Shown here in pieces: positions 50,297 to 58,884 of a stretch of 64,000 bases of DNA (the stretch's first letter is position 1; every line of letters begins with the position of its first letter). The stretch comes from an uncultured Lachnospiraceae bacterium (GTDB taxonomy: Bacteria > Bacillota > Clostridia > Lachnospirales > Lachnospiraceae). Location: NCBI GenBank assembly GCA_900551115.1, contig URUY01000009.1, positions 50,152 to 114,151 of the forward strand, in the 5' to 3' direction. A program made the translations under genes and the position numbers. The notes under the pieces are model-generated. The model made no database searches, was not told the origin of the DNA, and was given only the letters and a program-made list of their open reading frames with translations.

Positions 50297-51181
50297 TTAA
50301 AGCAGCCCAAAGCCCTTCATTGCCTTTTTCAGCTTTTCTGCATTTGCTTCTTCCATTTCCGTAAGCGGCAGACGAAGGGAACCTGCTTCCATTCCCATCA
50401 GATTGAGCGCTTTTTTCACCGGAATCGGATTGACTTCACAGAACAGGGCTTCACACAGCTCTATCGCTGCAAGCTGTAATTCCATACTGCCCTTTACATC
50501 CCCTGCAAAATATTTTGCGCAGATGTCATGGGTCTGTCTTGGTGCTACATTGGAAAGAACGGAAATAACTCCCTTGCCGCCCAAAGACAGAATCGGCACG
50601 ATTTGGTCATCATTGCCGGAATAAATGTCCACCTTGCCGCCTGCCTTTGCCGCAAGCTTCGCAATTTGGCTGATATTGCCGCTGGCTTCCTTGACCGCTA
50701 CAATATTCTCTACATCCTCACAGAGTCTTATCACTGTCTCCGGCAGGATATTGCAGCCTGTACGGCTGGGTACATTATACAGAATAACCGGAATTTTTAC
50801 AGCATCTGCTACCGTCTTAAAATGTGTATAAAGTCCGTTTTGGGTTGCCTTATTGTAATAGGGTGAAACCAAAAGAAGTCCGTCTACACCATACTTTTCC
50901 GCTTCCTTTGAAAGATACACTGCCGTTTCCGTACAGTTAGAGCCGGTTCCTGCTATAACGGGAACCCTGCCTGCAGCTTTTTCCGCACAGTACCTTATCA
51001 CCTCCAAATGCTCCTCATGGGTCAATGTGGAAGATTCTCCCGTTGTACCGCACACAATAATAGCATCCGTACCATTCTGAATCTGAAACTCAATCAATTC
51101 GGCAAACCTTTCATAATTAACCTCTCCGTTTGCCTTCATGGGAGTTACAATAGCGACACCTGCGCCCTTAAAAATAGACAT
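50297..51181 (-). CDS. dapA: 4-hydroxy-tetrahydrodipicolinate synthase
   Basis: 294 aa. Class I aldolase fold with GTTGESSTL, GSNCTETAV, the Tyr in VILYNVPSRTG and the Schiff-base Lys in IVAVKEASGNISQ. It condenses pyruvate with aspartate semialdehyde, the first committed step towards lysine and cell-wall diaminopimelate. ATG at 51181 follows TAAGGAGG. The 400-nt leader carries a lysine riboswitch and terminator. Confidence 0.95.
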   Translation of the reverse strand: MSIFKGAGVAIVTPMKANGEVNYERFAELIEFQIQNGTDAIIVCGTTGESSTLTHEEHLEVIRYCAEKAAGRVPVIAGTGSNCTETAVYLSKEAEKYGVDGLLLVSPYYNKATQNGLYTHFKTVADAVKIPVILYNVPSRTGCNILPETVIRLCEDVENIVAVKEASGNISQIAKLAAKAGGKVDIYSGNDDQIVPILSLGGKGVISVLSNVAPRQTHDICAKYFAGDVKGSMELQLAAIELCEALFCEVNPIPVKKALNLMGMEAGSLRLPLTEMEEANAEKLKKAMKGFGLL

Positions 51182-51281
51182 TCCTTTTTCCTCCTTAAGC
51201 TTCTTAAGCCTTATCTGCCGGTTCTTTACCTCTGCAAAGCAAAATTCTGCCGTATGAGTGCGCTTCCTGACAAAATGCTTG

Positions 51282-51333
51282 ACTTATAGGAAATTCCTTC
51301 ATCCTTTTGTGTGACAAGGTCTTTCTTATAAAT
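51282..51333. repeat. REP-like hairpin element copy B
   Basis: Imperfect inverted repeat (TTATAGGAAA...TTTCTTATAA) closely related to the perfect hairpin at 15981-16030, including the GTGTGA loop side and the following A-rich stretch. It lies between the riboswitch terminator and dapA. Confidence 0.5.
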
Positions 51334-51368
51334 AAAAAAACCGGCTCACATTATAACATGGGCCGGCT
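51334..51368 (-). terminator. Riboswitch-controlled transcription terminator
   Basis: On the minus strand a CCGGC-based stem with AT-rich loop, ending GCCGG then seven T, directly after the lysine riboswitch. It is the off-switch expected when lysine is bound. Confidence 0.85.
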
Positions 51369-51383
51369 CATCCTTTATCCAAC

Positions 51384-51551
51384 TGATAGCGCCCCATCTA
51401 ACTTCTAGATGACAGTCACACAGCTCTTAACTGCATGCCCAAGACTTGATACGCAGGGGCATCTCCTCTTTCGGCGTCTTTCCCTTTTATCTTTCCTCTC
51501 CTGTGCCTGCCACATCAGAAAAACTACTCTTGAAATACGCAACCTCTATCT
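51384..51551 (-). ncRNA. Lysine riboswitch (L-box)
   Basis: On the minus strand the conserved L-box segments follow in order: AGATAGAGGTTGCG with TTCAAGAGTAGT, GGGAAAGACGCCGAA, TCTTGGGCATGCAG, GAGCTGTGTGACTGTC, and the closing GGGGCGCTATC that pairs with GATAG of the 5' end to form P1. It is followed by a terminator and then dapA-dapB. Binding of lysine should promote termination and lower dap expression. Confidence 0.93.
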
Positions 51552-51560
51552 TTGTTTTTT

Positions 51561-51589
51561 ATCATAGCACCTATCGTGCCGCCTGTCAA
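51561..51589 (-). promoter_or_regulatory. Promoter of the lysine riboswitch-dapA-dapB unit
   Basis: On the minus strand TTGACA (51584-51589), 17-bp spacer, TATGAT (51561-51566), about 10 bp before the aptamer. Confidence 0.85.
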
Positions 51590-51600
51590 CGCAGGAAACA

Positions 51601-52086
51601 TCAATTTTTCAGTGTTTCTATTCGGGATATCTCATCTGCCAGCGCACTCACTTCCTTGCATAATGAAATACCGGTTAAAATAATATCCGTATCCCCTCTC
51701 TGCTCCAAAAGATTCTTTAAATCTTCTGTCTTAATGATATTTTTTTCCAAAAGACCAAGAACCTCATCCAAAATCAAAAGACTGCATTCCCCGGTAGACA
51801 GCACCTTATTTGCAAAGTTGATGCCGTTGCGGATGTTGAAAATCTCTTCCGCCTTCTTTTCGTCGGACAATTCCTCATAATTTTCATTGGATTTTTCAAA
51901 GCGAAACAATTTTATCTCAGGCTCCAGTCTTCTGACAAAAGCACTGTCTCCCAAACCTTTTCCCTTTAAAAACTGAATGATAACAACATGCCTGCCCTCT
52001 GCCGCAGCCTGTATGGCTCTGCCAATTGCAGCCGGCGACTTTCCTCTGCCGTCTCCGGTATAAATAACAATCATACCTTTTTCCAT
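51601..52086 (-). CDS. CobO/BtuR-type cob(I)alamin adenosyltransferase-like protein
   Basis: 161 aa. The family layout is visible: P-loop YTGDGRGKSPAAIGRAIQAA, VVIIQFLKGKGLGDSAFVRR, and LLILDEVLGLLEKNII with the Walker-B-like Asp-Glu. The P-loop is slightly altered (GDGRGKS where GxGKGKT is usual). The expected reaction is transfer of adenosyl from ATP to cob(I)alamin or its precursors. No cobalamin gene or B12 riboswitch is nearby. ATG at 52086 follows GGAGAG. Its promoter-distal end is 50 bp from the dap promoter. Confidence 0.8.
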   Translation of the reverse strand: MEKGMIVIYTGDGRGKSPAAIGRAIQAAAEGRHVVIIQFLKGKGLGDSAFVRRLEPEIKLFRFEKSNENYEELSDEKKAEEIFNIRNGINFANKVLSTGECSLLILDEVLGLLEKNIIKTEDLKNLLEQRGDTDIILTGISLCKEVSALADEISRIETLKN

Positions 52087-52167
52087 ATAGCTCTCTCCAT
52101 TATGTACCAGCATTTTCTGTAACAAGCTGTATCATAACACAATTTCCAGCTTTTTACAACAAGCCTT

Positions 52168-52827
52168 TCAGCCTCTCTCTTCCTGCTGCTGATATTCCTC
52201 TTCTCTCGAAAGCTCCAGCTTACTGACGGATACTTCATATGCCACGCGTTTTTCTACCTGCTCATCATCTACCTTCTTCATATATTCCCTGCTTTGGATA
52301 CGTCCCCATACACTGCACCGCTCGCCTACTTCAAAGCCGCTGGCAAACCGGGCATTCCTGCCCCAGCAGATACAGGGTATATAATCGGATTTTCCGTAAG
52401 GACGGTTCACTGCCAGCAAAAGGTCGGCAATTTCCCTGCCAAGAGGCGTTTTCCTGTAAATCGGAGGCTTGCAGATATAGCCGTCCAAAAAAATCTGATT
52501 GGTTCTTGCACTTTCCTCAATTTCTTCCACAAAAATAATTTCTCTGGCAAACACAGATAATACCAGCCTGTTCTTTCTCTCCTCATGCCGGTTATAGGAA
52601 CGAAACTGTCCGTTTACCTCAACCTGATACCCCCTGTAATCCGCAGAAACATCTATCAGACGTTCTGATACCATCATGGGAATTATATCATAGGAATCGC
52701 TTAACCGCTGCACCTTTACATCTACCATGTAAAAGCCTTCGCCAAAAATCTCATGACTGTAGGTAAAACCGCTTACAATTTCCCCCATCATCGTTACCTG
52801 GTTGTTTTCAATAACCTTATCTGTCAT
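52168..52827 (-). CDS. SSB-like double OB-fold protein
   Basis: 219 aa from the ATG at 52827 (GGGAG upstream). The C-terminal half has SSB-like strands: NQIFLDGYICKPPIYRKTPL, GREIADLLLAVNRPYGKSDY, IPCICWGRNARFASGFEVGE, RCSVWGRIQSREYMKK. The N-terminal half (about 10-105) looks like a second divergent OB fold. It lacks the acidic C-terminal tip of true SSB. Possibly a single-strand DNA-binding accessory or a primosome-related protein. It is divergent from bipA. Confidence 0.65.
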   Translation of the reverse strand: MTDKVIENNQVTMMGEIVSGFTYSHEIFGEGFYMVDVKVQRLSDSYDIIPMMVSERLIDVSADYRGYQVEVNGQFRSYNRHEERKNRLVLSVFAREIIFVEEIEESARTNQIFLDGYICKPPIYRKTPLGREIADLLLAVNRPYGKSDYIPCICWGRNARFASGFEVGERCSVWGRIQSREYMKKVDDEQVEKRVAYEVSVSKLELSREEEYQQQEERG

Positions 52828-52968
52828 ACTTGTTCTCCCTTTCTTATTCTTAAGAATTTCTTTGGCACTTTGCCTGTATTGTACTATTATATATACTCTA
52901 TTTTGCTCCAATATAACACACTTTCCCGCCGCGTTTACCGACAAACACAGCATTTATGGTATTTTTTC

Positions 52969-52997
52969 TTGCACCTCGCGACAAATAGTGCTATACT
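52969..52997 (+). promoter_or_regulatory. Promoter of bipA
   Basis: TTGCAC (52969-52974), 17-bp spacer, TATACT (52992-52997), 50 bp before the start codon. Confidence 0.65.
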
Positions 52998-53046
52998 GTA
53001 ACAGTTTTGAAAACTGTTTTTATTCCGCTTAAAAAGGAGCCACACT

Positions 53047-54876
53047 ATGAAGCAGAAAAGAGAAGATGTAAGAAATGTTGCCATAATCGCACACGTTGAC
53101 CACGGTAAGACTACCCTGGTAGACGAGCTTTTAAAGCAAAGCGGCGTATTCCGTGAAAATCAGGAAGTTGCCGAACGCGTTATGGATTCAAATGATATCG
53201 AAAGAGAACGAGGCATTACCATTCTCGCCAAAAATACTGCCGTTACCTATAAAAATACAAAAATCAATATCATCGATACGCCGGGGCATGCCGATTTCGG
53301 CGGTGAAGTAGAGCGTGTCCTGAAAATGGTAAACGGCGTTATTCTGGTGGTGGATTCCTTCGAGGGTCCTATGCCCCAGACCAAATTCGTGCTGCGTAAG
53401 GCTTTGGAATTAAAGCTTCCCGTTATCGTATGCGTCAACAAGATTGACCGCCCCGAAGCACGTCCCGAACAGGTTGTGGACGAAGTCTTAGAGCTGTTTT
53501 TAGACCTGGAAGCTGACGATGCACAGCTTGACTGCCCCTTCGTCTTTGCTTCTGCAAAAACCGGCAGCGCCACCTTGAACCTGACCGTAAAAAACAAGGA
53601 TATGAAGCCTCTGTTTGATACCATTTTAGACTATATTCCGGCGCCGGAGGGTGACCCGGAGGCAGGTACCCAAATACTTGTCAGCACCATTGATTACAAT
53701 GAATACGTGGGACGTATCGGTGTAGGAAAGGTGGACAACGGACGTATCGCCGTAAATCAGGAAGTCATACTCTGCAATGCACATGACACCCAAAAACACA
53801 AAAAAGTAAAAATCAGCAAGCTGTATGAGTTTGACGGTTTAAACAAGGTAGAAGTAAAGGAAGCCGGCATCGGCTCTATTGTGGCAATTTCCGGTATTGC
53901 AGATATCCATATCGGGGATACCCTCTGCTCTCCCGACAACGTTGCACCTATTCCTTTCCAGAAAATCAGTGAGCCTACCATTGCCATGCATTTTATGGTA
54001 AACGATTCCCCCCTGGCCGGTCAGGAAGGTAAGTTTGTCACCAGCCGTCATATCCGCGACAGGCTTTTCAGAGAGCTGAATACCGATGTATCCCTCAGAG
54101 TAGAGGAAACCGACTCCGCTGATTCCTTCAAGGTATCCGGACGCGGTGAGCTGCATCTCTCCGTTCTGATTGAAAATATGCGCAGAGAAGGCTTTGAATT
54201 TGCAGTAAGCAAAGCAGAGGTTTTATACAAAAACGATGAAAACGGCAAAAAGCTGGAGCCTATGGAGCTGACTTATATTGATGTACCGGAGGAATTTTCC
54301 GGCGTTGTTATTGAAAAATTAAGCCAGCGCAAGGGCGAACTTCGCAGCATGGGTACTGCCACCGGCGGTTATACCCGCTTAGAGTTCTCCATTCCTTCCA
54401 GAGGTCTTATCGGATACCGCGGTGAATTTATGACGGATACCAAAGGTAACGGCATCATGAACTCTGTTTTTGACGGCTACGGTCCCTACAAGGGAGATAT
54501 CCAGTACCGCAAGCAGGGCTCCCTGATTGCCTTTGAAAACGGCGAATCCATTACCTACGGTCTGTTTAATGCGCAGGAACGCGGTACGCTCTTTATCGGT
54601 GCCGGCACCAAGGTTTACGCCGGTATGGTTATCGGCTCAAACGGCAGAGGCGAGGACATTGAAGTCAATGTGTGCAAGAAAAAGCAGCTCACCAACACCC
54701 GCTCTTCCAGTGCGGACGAAGCACTCCGCCTTGTTCCGCCTAAGGTAATGAGCTTAGAGCAGTGTCTGGATTTCATTGATACGGACGAGCTTTTGGAAGT
54801 AACTCCTGCCTCTCTCCGTATCCGCAAAAAGATTCTTGACCCTACCATGAGAAAACGTGCAGGCATGAAAAAATAA
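53047..54876 (+). CDS. typA: Ribosome-associated GTPase BipA/TypA
   Basis: 609 aa. G1 AHVDHGKTTLVDELL, G2 ERERGITILAKN, G3 DTPGHADFGGEVER, G4 CVNKIDRPEARPE, G5 FASAKTG. Domains II, III, V and the BipA-specific C-terminal domain follow, ending RKKILDPTMRKRAGMKK. It binds the 70S ribosome and helps 50S assembly at low temperature or stress. ATG at 53047 follows AAGGAG. Confidence 0.97.
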   Translation: MKQKREDVRNVAIIAHVDHGKTTLVDELLKQSGVFRENQEVAERVMDSNDIERERGITILAKNTAVTYKNTKINIIDTPGHADFGGEVERVLKMVNGVILVVDSFEGPMPQTKFVLRKALELKLPVIVCVNKIDRPEARPEQVVDEVLELFLDLEADDAQLDCPFVFASAKTGSATLNLTVKNKDMKPLFDTILDYIPAPEGDPEAGTQILVSTIDYNEYVGRIGVGKVDNGRIAVNQEVILCNAHDTQKHKKVKISKLYEFDGLNKVEVKEAGIGSIVAISGIADIHIGDTLCSPDNVAPIPFQKISEPTIAMHFMVNDSPLAGQEGKFVTSRHIRDRLFRELNTDVSLRVEETDSADSFKVSGRGELHLSVLIENMRREGFEFAVSKAEVLYKNDENGKKLEPMELTYIDVPEEFSGVVIEKLSQRKGELRSMGTATGGYTRLEFSIPSRGLIGYRGEFMTDTKGNGIMNSVFDGYGPYKGDIQYRKQGSLIAFENGESITYGLFNAQERGTLFIGAGTKVYAGMVIGSNGRGEDIEVNVCKKKQLTNTRSSSADEALRLVPPKVMSLEQCLDFIDTDELLEVTPASLRIRKKILDPTMRKRAGMKK

Positions 54877-54944
54877 AGGTTTCCCAAAAGTTTTCACTGC
54901 TTTAGACAGCGTCTCATAAAGGAGTAAATAAAATTTTCCGGCAG

Positions 54945-54975
54945 AACCGGCGTGGTGAAAATCGCGCCGGTTTTT
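54945..54975 (+). terminator. Terminator of typA
   Basis: Stem AACCGGCG/CGCCGGTT with 12-nt loop, then T5. Confidence 0.8.
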
Positions 54976-54977
54976 CT

Positions 54978-55517
54978 TTAGATATTAAACCCCATCCGAT
55001 ATGCTTCTTCCATAGCAGGATTTTTCAAAACATCTCCGAGCTGCCATGCGCCTGCTCCGTAAACGACCCCCTTTTCTCTGGCACTGGGCAGACAATCCAA
55101 ATATCCCCGCAGCCCGTCAATGGTACGCTCCATTGCCGCCTTTCCATCGGCAGCGGTTGCAATCAGATAAAATTCCTTGTTTTCCAGACCGGGTTTCTGC
55201 GCACCGCCGAGAGTGCGGTCAATCATGGTTTTCATCTGTGCATTCATGGTGAAGAAATACACCGGGGTTGCCAGAACAATCACATCCGCAGCACGCATTT
55301 TTTCCATAACCTGTGCCATATCATCCTGCTTTACGCAGTGACCGAGCTTTTTGCAGGCGTAGCATGCAGAACAGTAGTCAATTTTCAGTTCTGCAAGGCG
55401 CAGTTTTTCCGCTTTATGCCCTGCTTCGCCTGCACCCTTCATAAACTGGTCGCAAAGTGTATCGGAGTTACCGCCTTTGCGGGGGCTTGCGGAAATAATC
55501 AATACATTCTTACTCAT
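54978..55517 (-). CDS. Flavodoxin-fold NAD(P)H oxidoreductase with Cys cluster
   Basis: 179 aa. The FMN-binding start is NVLIISASPRKGGNSDTLCD. IDYCSACYACKKLGHCVKQD gives four cysteines, a pattern of iron-sulfur flavoprotein-like NADPH-dependent FMN reductases. VIVLATPVYFFTMNAQMKTM IS then typical of the family, with DRTLGG closing the flavin site. ATG at 55517 follows GTGAGG. It is the last gene of the MerR-controlled redox operon. The electron acceptor is unknown. Confidence 0.82.
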   Translation of the reverse strand: MSKNVLIISASPRKGGNSDTLCDQFMKGAGEAGHKAEKLRLAELKIDYCSACYACKKLGHCVKQDDMAQVMEKMRAADVIVLATPVYFFTMNAQMKTMIDRTLGGAQKPGLENKEFYLIATAADGKAAMERTIDGLRGYLDCLPSAREKGVVYGAGAWQLGDVLKNPAMEEAYRMGFNI

Positions 55518-55626
55518 TTTCTGTTTCCTCACTTTCATTTGTTAGTAATTCCAGTCTTACGGTTCCGGTTTCATTTGCTTTTGGAACGCAGCAATGCAGA
55601 TATTTTTCTTCCCATATCAGTTTACC

Positions 55627-56334
55627 CTAAGGTCTATTCATGACGTCTCCTTTTTTGTGAGGTTGCTTTTTATATAATGCAATTTGCTTTGCATAGTGCG
55701 TTACGGCAACAAACAGCGATGACATAACAGCAGATTCCATAAGATACATCAAGAATACTTTTGATTCATCATATTCCTTCTGATAGTCAATCAGATGAAA
55801 CAGCTCCTCCCAAAATCGTCTGTCAATGAACAAATATACACCGTATATGCACAGAACAGGCACAAACACCTGAAAGCATCGGCATAAAGTCATTTTGGCT
55901 TTGGGGTTCATGGAGATTTTTTTCGCCATCCCCATGAATTTTGTCCAGTGCAGTCCAAGATGTACCGACATAAGAATGAAAGCCCACGCTGTTGTTACAA
56001 GATGAAGAAATCTGCCAAGCTCTATCGTGCTGCCATTTCCCACAGAGAAGATATATTGCGAAGCAAAAATCCCGCTGAGTATACATCCGAATACGGCAAG
56101 CAAAAGAAGAATATTGACCACTGTCCGCACAATGCGTATTGCATTGTACCTGCCTTTAAAAATAGTCTTGTACCATTTATAGTTAAGCACATTGTGCAGA
56201 AGGAAAAACACGCCTGCAGTAATTCCTAACCATTCATGCCGTGCATCCCGCAAAAGATATTGCCCCATAAGCAGCAGGAACAGCAGGTACATCACCACAT
56301 CAACGCATATTTTCATAATAGCCGCCCTTTTCAT
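55627..56334 (-). CDS. DUF4405-type multi-pass membrane protein
   Basis: 235 aa with about five to six hydrophobic helices. DUF4405-like features are GITAGVFFLLHNVLNYKWYK, IRIVRTVVNILLLLAVFGCI, and LVTTAWAFILMSVHLGLHWT. The intramembrane histidines (H in LLHN, LHLV, SVHLGLHW) resemble heme ligands of cytochrome b-like proteins. It overlaps the end region of the flavodoxin lipoprotein gene (10 bp gap) and its ATG at 56334 follows GAGGTGA. Likely role, by inference: passes electrons across the membrane to the exported flavodoxin. Confidence 0.75.
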   Translation of the reverse strand: MKRAAIMKICVDVVMYLLFLLLMGQYLLRDARHEWLGITAGVFFLLHNVLNYKWYKTIFKGRYNAIRIVRTVVNILLLLAVFGCILSGIFASQYIFSVGNGSTIELGRFLHLVTTAWAFILMSVHLGLHWTKFMGMAKKISMNPKAKMTLCRCFQVFVPVLCIYGVYLFIDRRFWEELFHLIDYQKEYDESKVFLMYLMESAVMSSLFVAVTHYAKQIALYKKQPHKKGDVMNRP

Positions 56335-56344
56335 GCTGCTCACC

Positions 56345-57616
56345 TCAGTCCTTTTTCAGCAGTCCGAGTTCGTCAATCCAATCGATAATCTCCTGCCCGG
56401 CATCCTCGATACTGCTTCTCGAAATGGCTTTTCCCTCAAGCATTGTTGCATCAGGCTCCAATTCTGCAATCGTTCCCTGTGTTCCTGAAAAACCACTTCC
56501 GCCATGGGTCATAAACGGAACGATGGTTTTGCCGGAAAAGTCGTAGCTTTCAAAGAAAGAGTACATAATGTACGGCATATCCGCATTCCAGTTGGGATAC
56601 CCTACAAACACTACATCATAGGAATCAAAGTTCTCAATTGTGCCGTTAATTTCAGGGCGGGCATTTGTGCGGATTTCATTCTGGGCTGCTTCTAAAAGTT
56701 CTTCATGGTCAGTAGGATACGGGGTGATAGGCTGAATGCGGAAAATATCCGCACCGGTATTTTCCCCAATAACCTGCGCCATGTATTGTGTATTGCCAAG
56801 GCGTTCACCATCCACTTCAACATAACTGTTATCACGGTCATCAGGAACAGAGAAGTAAACAACAAGTGCATTGGTATCCTCATCTGTTGAATCGGATGCA
56901 GTGTCTGCAGATTCGGAGGTGTCTGCCGGCTGGTTTTCAGGCACAGGATTCACAAGCCCATTGTCAGAAAGATAAGTATCAATGGCATCGGTATCAGAAG
57001 GTCTTGCAAACATTCCGTCATGAACAGTTGCTCCTTCGGAGACCTCACGGACAAATTCAATAGATTGATCGAATTGCTCTGTGTCCATGGAAGCTGACTG
57101 GGTAAATGGATAAACCTCTTTTCCGGTCAAGTCATAGTTTTCTAAAAAGGTGCCGATAATCATAGGCGCTGTATGCCACCAAATCGGATAGCCCACCAGA
57201 ATGGTATCGTACTCATCAATAGAAGCAGGGAGATTTGCAATTTCCGGTCTGGCATTTTCGTCACGCTCCACCTTTGCAATATCGCCCGTTTCATTGTAAT
57301 CGGCAGGATAAGCTACCTTCGGTTCGATTTCCAACAAATCGCCATCTGTCTGTTCTGCAATATAGGAAGCCATTTCTTCGGTGTTACCCGACCAGGAGAA
57401 ATAAACCACCAGAGTTTTTCCATCTGATTCTGTTTCTTCGCCCTCGGCAGAAGTAGGTGTTTCCGTCTCAGATGACTGTGTTTTTAAAGCTTCATTGCTG
57501 ACAACAGAGTCAGAAGCAGTCTGGTTATCACTGTTTTGTGCAGATGTCTGTCCACAGGCGGCAAGAGCAAAGACCATAATTGCGGCCATCATCAGACCAA
57601 GAGTTTTTTTGAACAT
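56345..57616 (-). CDS. Exported lipoprotein with two flavodoxin domains
   Basis: 423 aa. Lipoprotein signal MFKKTLGLMMAAIMVFALAA then C, with a Ser/Thr/Glu-rich linker to about 70. First flavodoxin domain (about 70-215): KTLVVYFSWSGNTEEMASYI with the FMN phosphate loop, and DTILVGYPIWWHTAPMIIGT. A second linker rich in Asp/Ser/Thr follows. Second domain (about 250-420): NALVVYFSVPDD, VFVGYPNWNADMPYIMYSFF and PFMTHGGSGFSGTQGTI. The second phosphate loop (FSVPDDRDNS) is unusual, with an insertion before GNTQYMAQVI. The location outside the membrane is unusual for flavodoxins. Confidence 0.85.
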   Translation of the reverse strand: MFKKTLGLMMAAIMVFALAACGQTSAQNSDNQTASDSVVSNEALKTQSSETETPTSAEGEETESDGKTLVVYFSWSGNTEEMASYIAEQTDGDLLEIEPKVAYPADYNETGDIAKVERDENARPEIANLPASIDEYDTILVGYPIWWHTAPMIIGTFLENYDLTGKEVYPFTQSASMDTEQFDQSIEFVREVSEGATVHDGMFARPSDTDAIDTYLSDNGLVNPVPENQPADTSESADTASDSTDEDTNALVVYFSVPDDRDNSYVEVDGERLGNTQYMAQVIGENTGADIFRIQPITPYPTDHEELLEAAQNEIRTNARPEINGTIENFDSYDVVFVGYPNWNADMPYIMYSFFESYDFSGKTIVPFMTHGGSGFSGTQGTIAELEPDATMLEGKAISRSSIEDAGQEIIDWIDELGLLKKD

Positions 57617-57707
57617 TTTGATTTCCTCACTTTCTTTATGATAGAATTTCTGATTTTTTCATTATTGCGGATTAATTACAATTAGTACATTCAAACTTCT
57701 TTTTGTT

Positions 57708-58868
57708 TCATGCAGCTCCTCCTGCCGTACATTCCATAAGGATTTCATAAATTTCATCACGCTCAAGCGCACGGGGACCTGTTTTGATAAGATTACTGGT
57801 ATCAGCAACTTTCCGCAGTACTTCAGGCGTGATAAGCACTGTAGATTTCAGCTCTCCCATTTTTGTAGGCAGACCGCAAGCTTCAATCAGCTTTTCCAAT
57901 TCGTCCAAACCGGCCTCCGCAGTATCTGCGCCAAAGACCACTTTTGCAAACCGGGTGAATTTTTCTCTGGCGGCCTCCAGAATATGTCTGTAATATATGG
58001 GCCAGATAACGGCAAGCCCCTGACCATGGTTGCAATCGGTGTAGGCTCCAAGCTGATGCTCAATCTGATGCACCTGAAAATCGGTCAATCGTCCGGCTTT
58101 CAGGATTCCGTTTTCAGCCATAGCGGAATCCCACATCAGATTACTTCTTGCCTGAATGTCATTGATGTCTGTAAGCAGACGGCGCATGTTGACTACGGTG
58201 TTTCGCATGACAGCCAAAGCAACATCATCTGATACATTGTCCTCATCGGAATAGCCAAGATAGGTTTCCATAGCGTGGCTTAAGGTGTCAAACGCACCGG
58301 AAAGCACCTGCATGGGCGGCACTGACCTGGTATAGTCAGGATCAAGAACGGCAAAGGAGGCCGGCGTTCCAAAGATACCGCCCTTCCACATCTTATCCTC
58401 GTGGGTGATGACTGCGCCGCTGTTCATTTCAGCTCCGGTACCGGAAGCAGTTACCACTGCACCCATTTTAATCCCGGAAGCGGGAAATCTGCCTTTTTCA
58501 TATTCCAGTTCCCAAATATCTCCGTCAAGCACAGCCTGTGCCGAAATTACCTTGCAGCAGTCAATGACACTGCCGCCGCCAACCGCTAAGATAAAATCTA
58601 CTTGTCGCTCTCTCACAAGAGCAGCGCCTTCCTGCACTTTGGCATAGGTGGGATTCGGCATAATACCGTAAAACTCCACGATTTCTTTTCCTGCCTTTTT
58701 AAGCAGGCTTACCATCTCATCATAAACGCCGTTTTTCTTAATAGAACCGCCGCCGTAAGCCAACATAACGGTTTTGCCCGTCTTCGGCAGTTCTTCATCA
58801 AATGCTTTCTTTACGGCCTCCTGACCGAAATATACCTTTGTAGGATATGAATAAATAAATTTGTTCAT
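57708..58868 (-). CDS. Iron-containing alcohol dehydrogenase (BdhA/YqhD type)
   Basis: 386 aa from the ATG at 58868 (TTGGAGG). Family features are FIYSYPTKVYFGQEAV, MLAYGGGSIKKNGVYDEMV, ILAVGGGSVIDCCKVISA and VVTASGTGAEMNSGAVIT. The iron ligands lie in GAFDTLSHAMETYL and HQIEHQLGAYTDCNHGQGLA. GGGS followed by K/D favours NADPH. It reduces aldehydes to alcohols (butanol-dehydrogenase group). With MerR control this suggests aldehyde detoxification. Confidence 0.92.
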   Translation of the reverse strand: MNKFIYSYPTKVYFGQEAVKKAFDEELPKTGKTVMLAYGGGSIKKNGVYDEMVSLLKKAGKEIVEFYGIMPNPTYAKVQEGAALVRERQVDFILAVGGGSVIDCCKVISAQAVLDGDIWELEYEKGRFPASGIKMGAVVTASGTGAEMNSGAVITHEDKMWKGGIFGTPASFAVLDPDYTRSVPPMQVLSGAFDTLSHAMETYLGYSDEDNVSDDVALAVMRNTVVNMRRLLTDINDIQARSNLMWDSAMAENGILKAGRLTDFQVHQIEHQLGAYTDCNHGQGLAVIWPIYYRHILEAAREKFTRFAKVVFGADTAEAGLDELEKLIEACGLPTKMGELKSTVLITPEVLRKVADTSNLIKTGPRALERDEIYEILMECTAGGAA

Positions 58869-58884
58869 TGCAACCTCCAATCAC

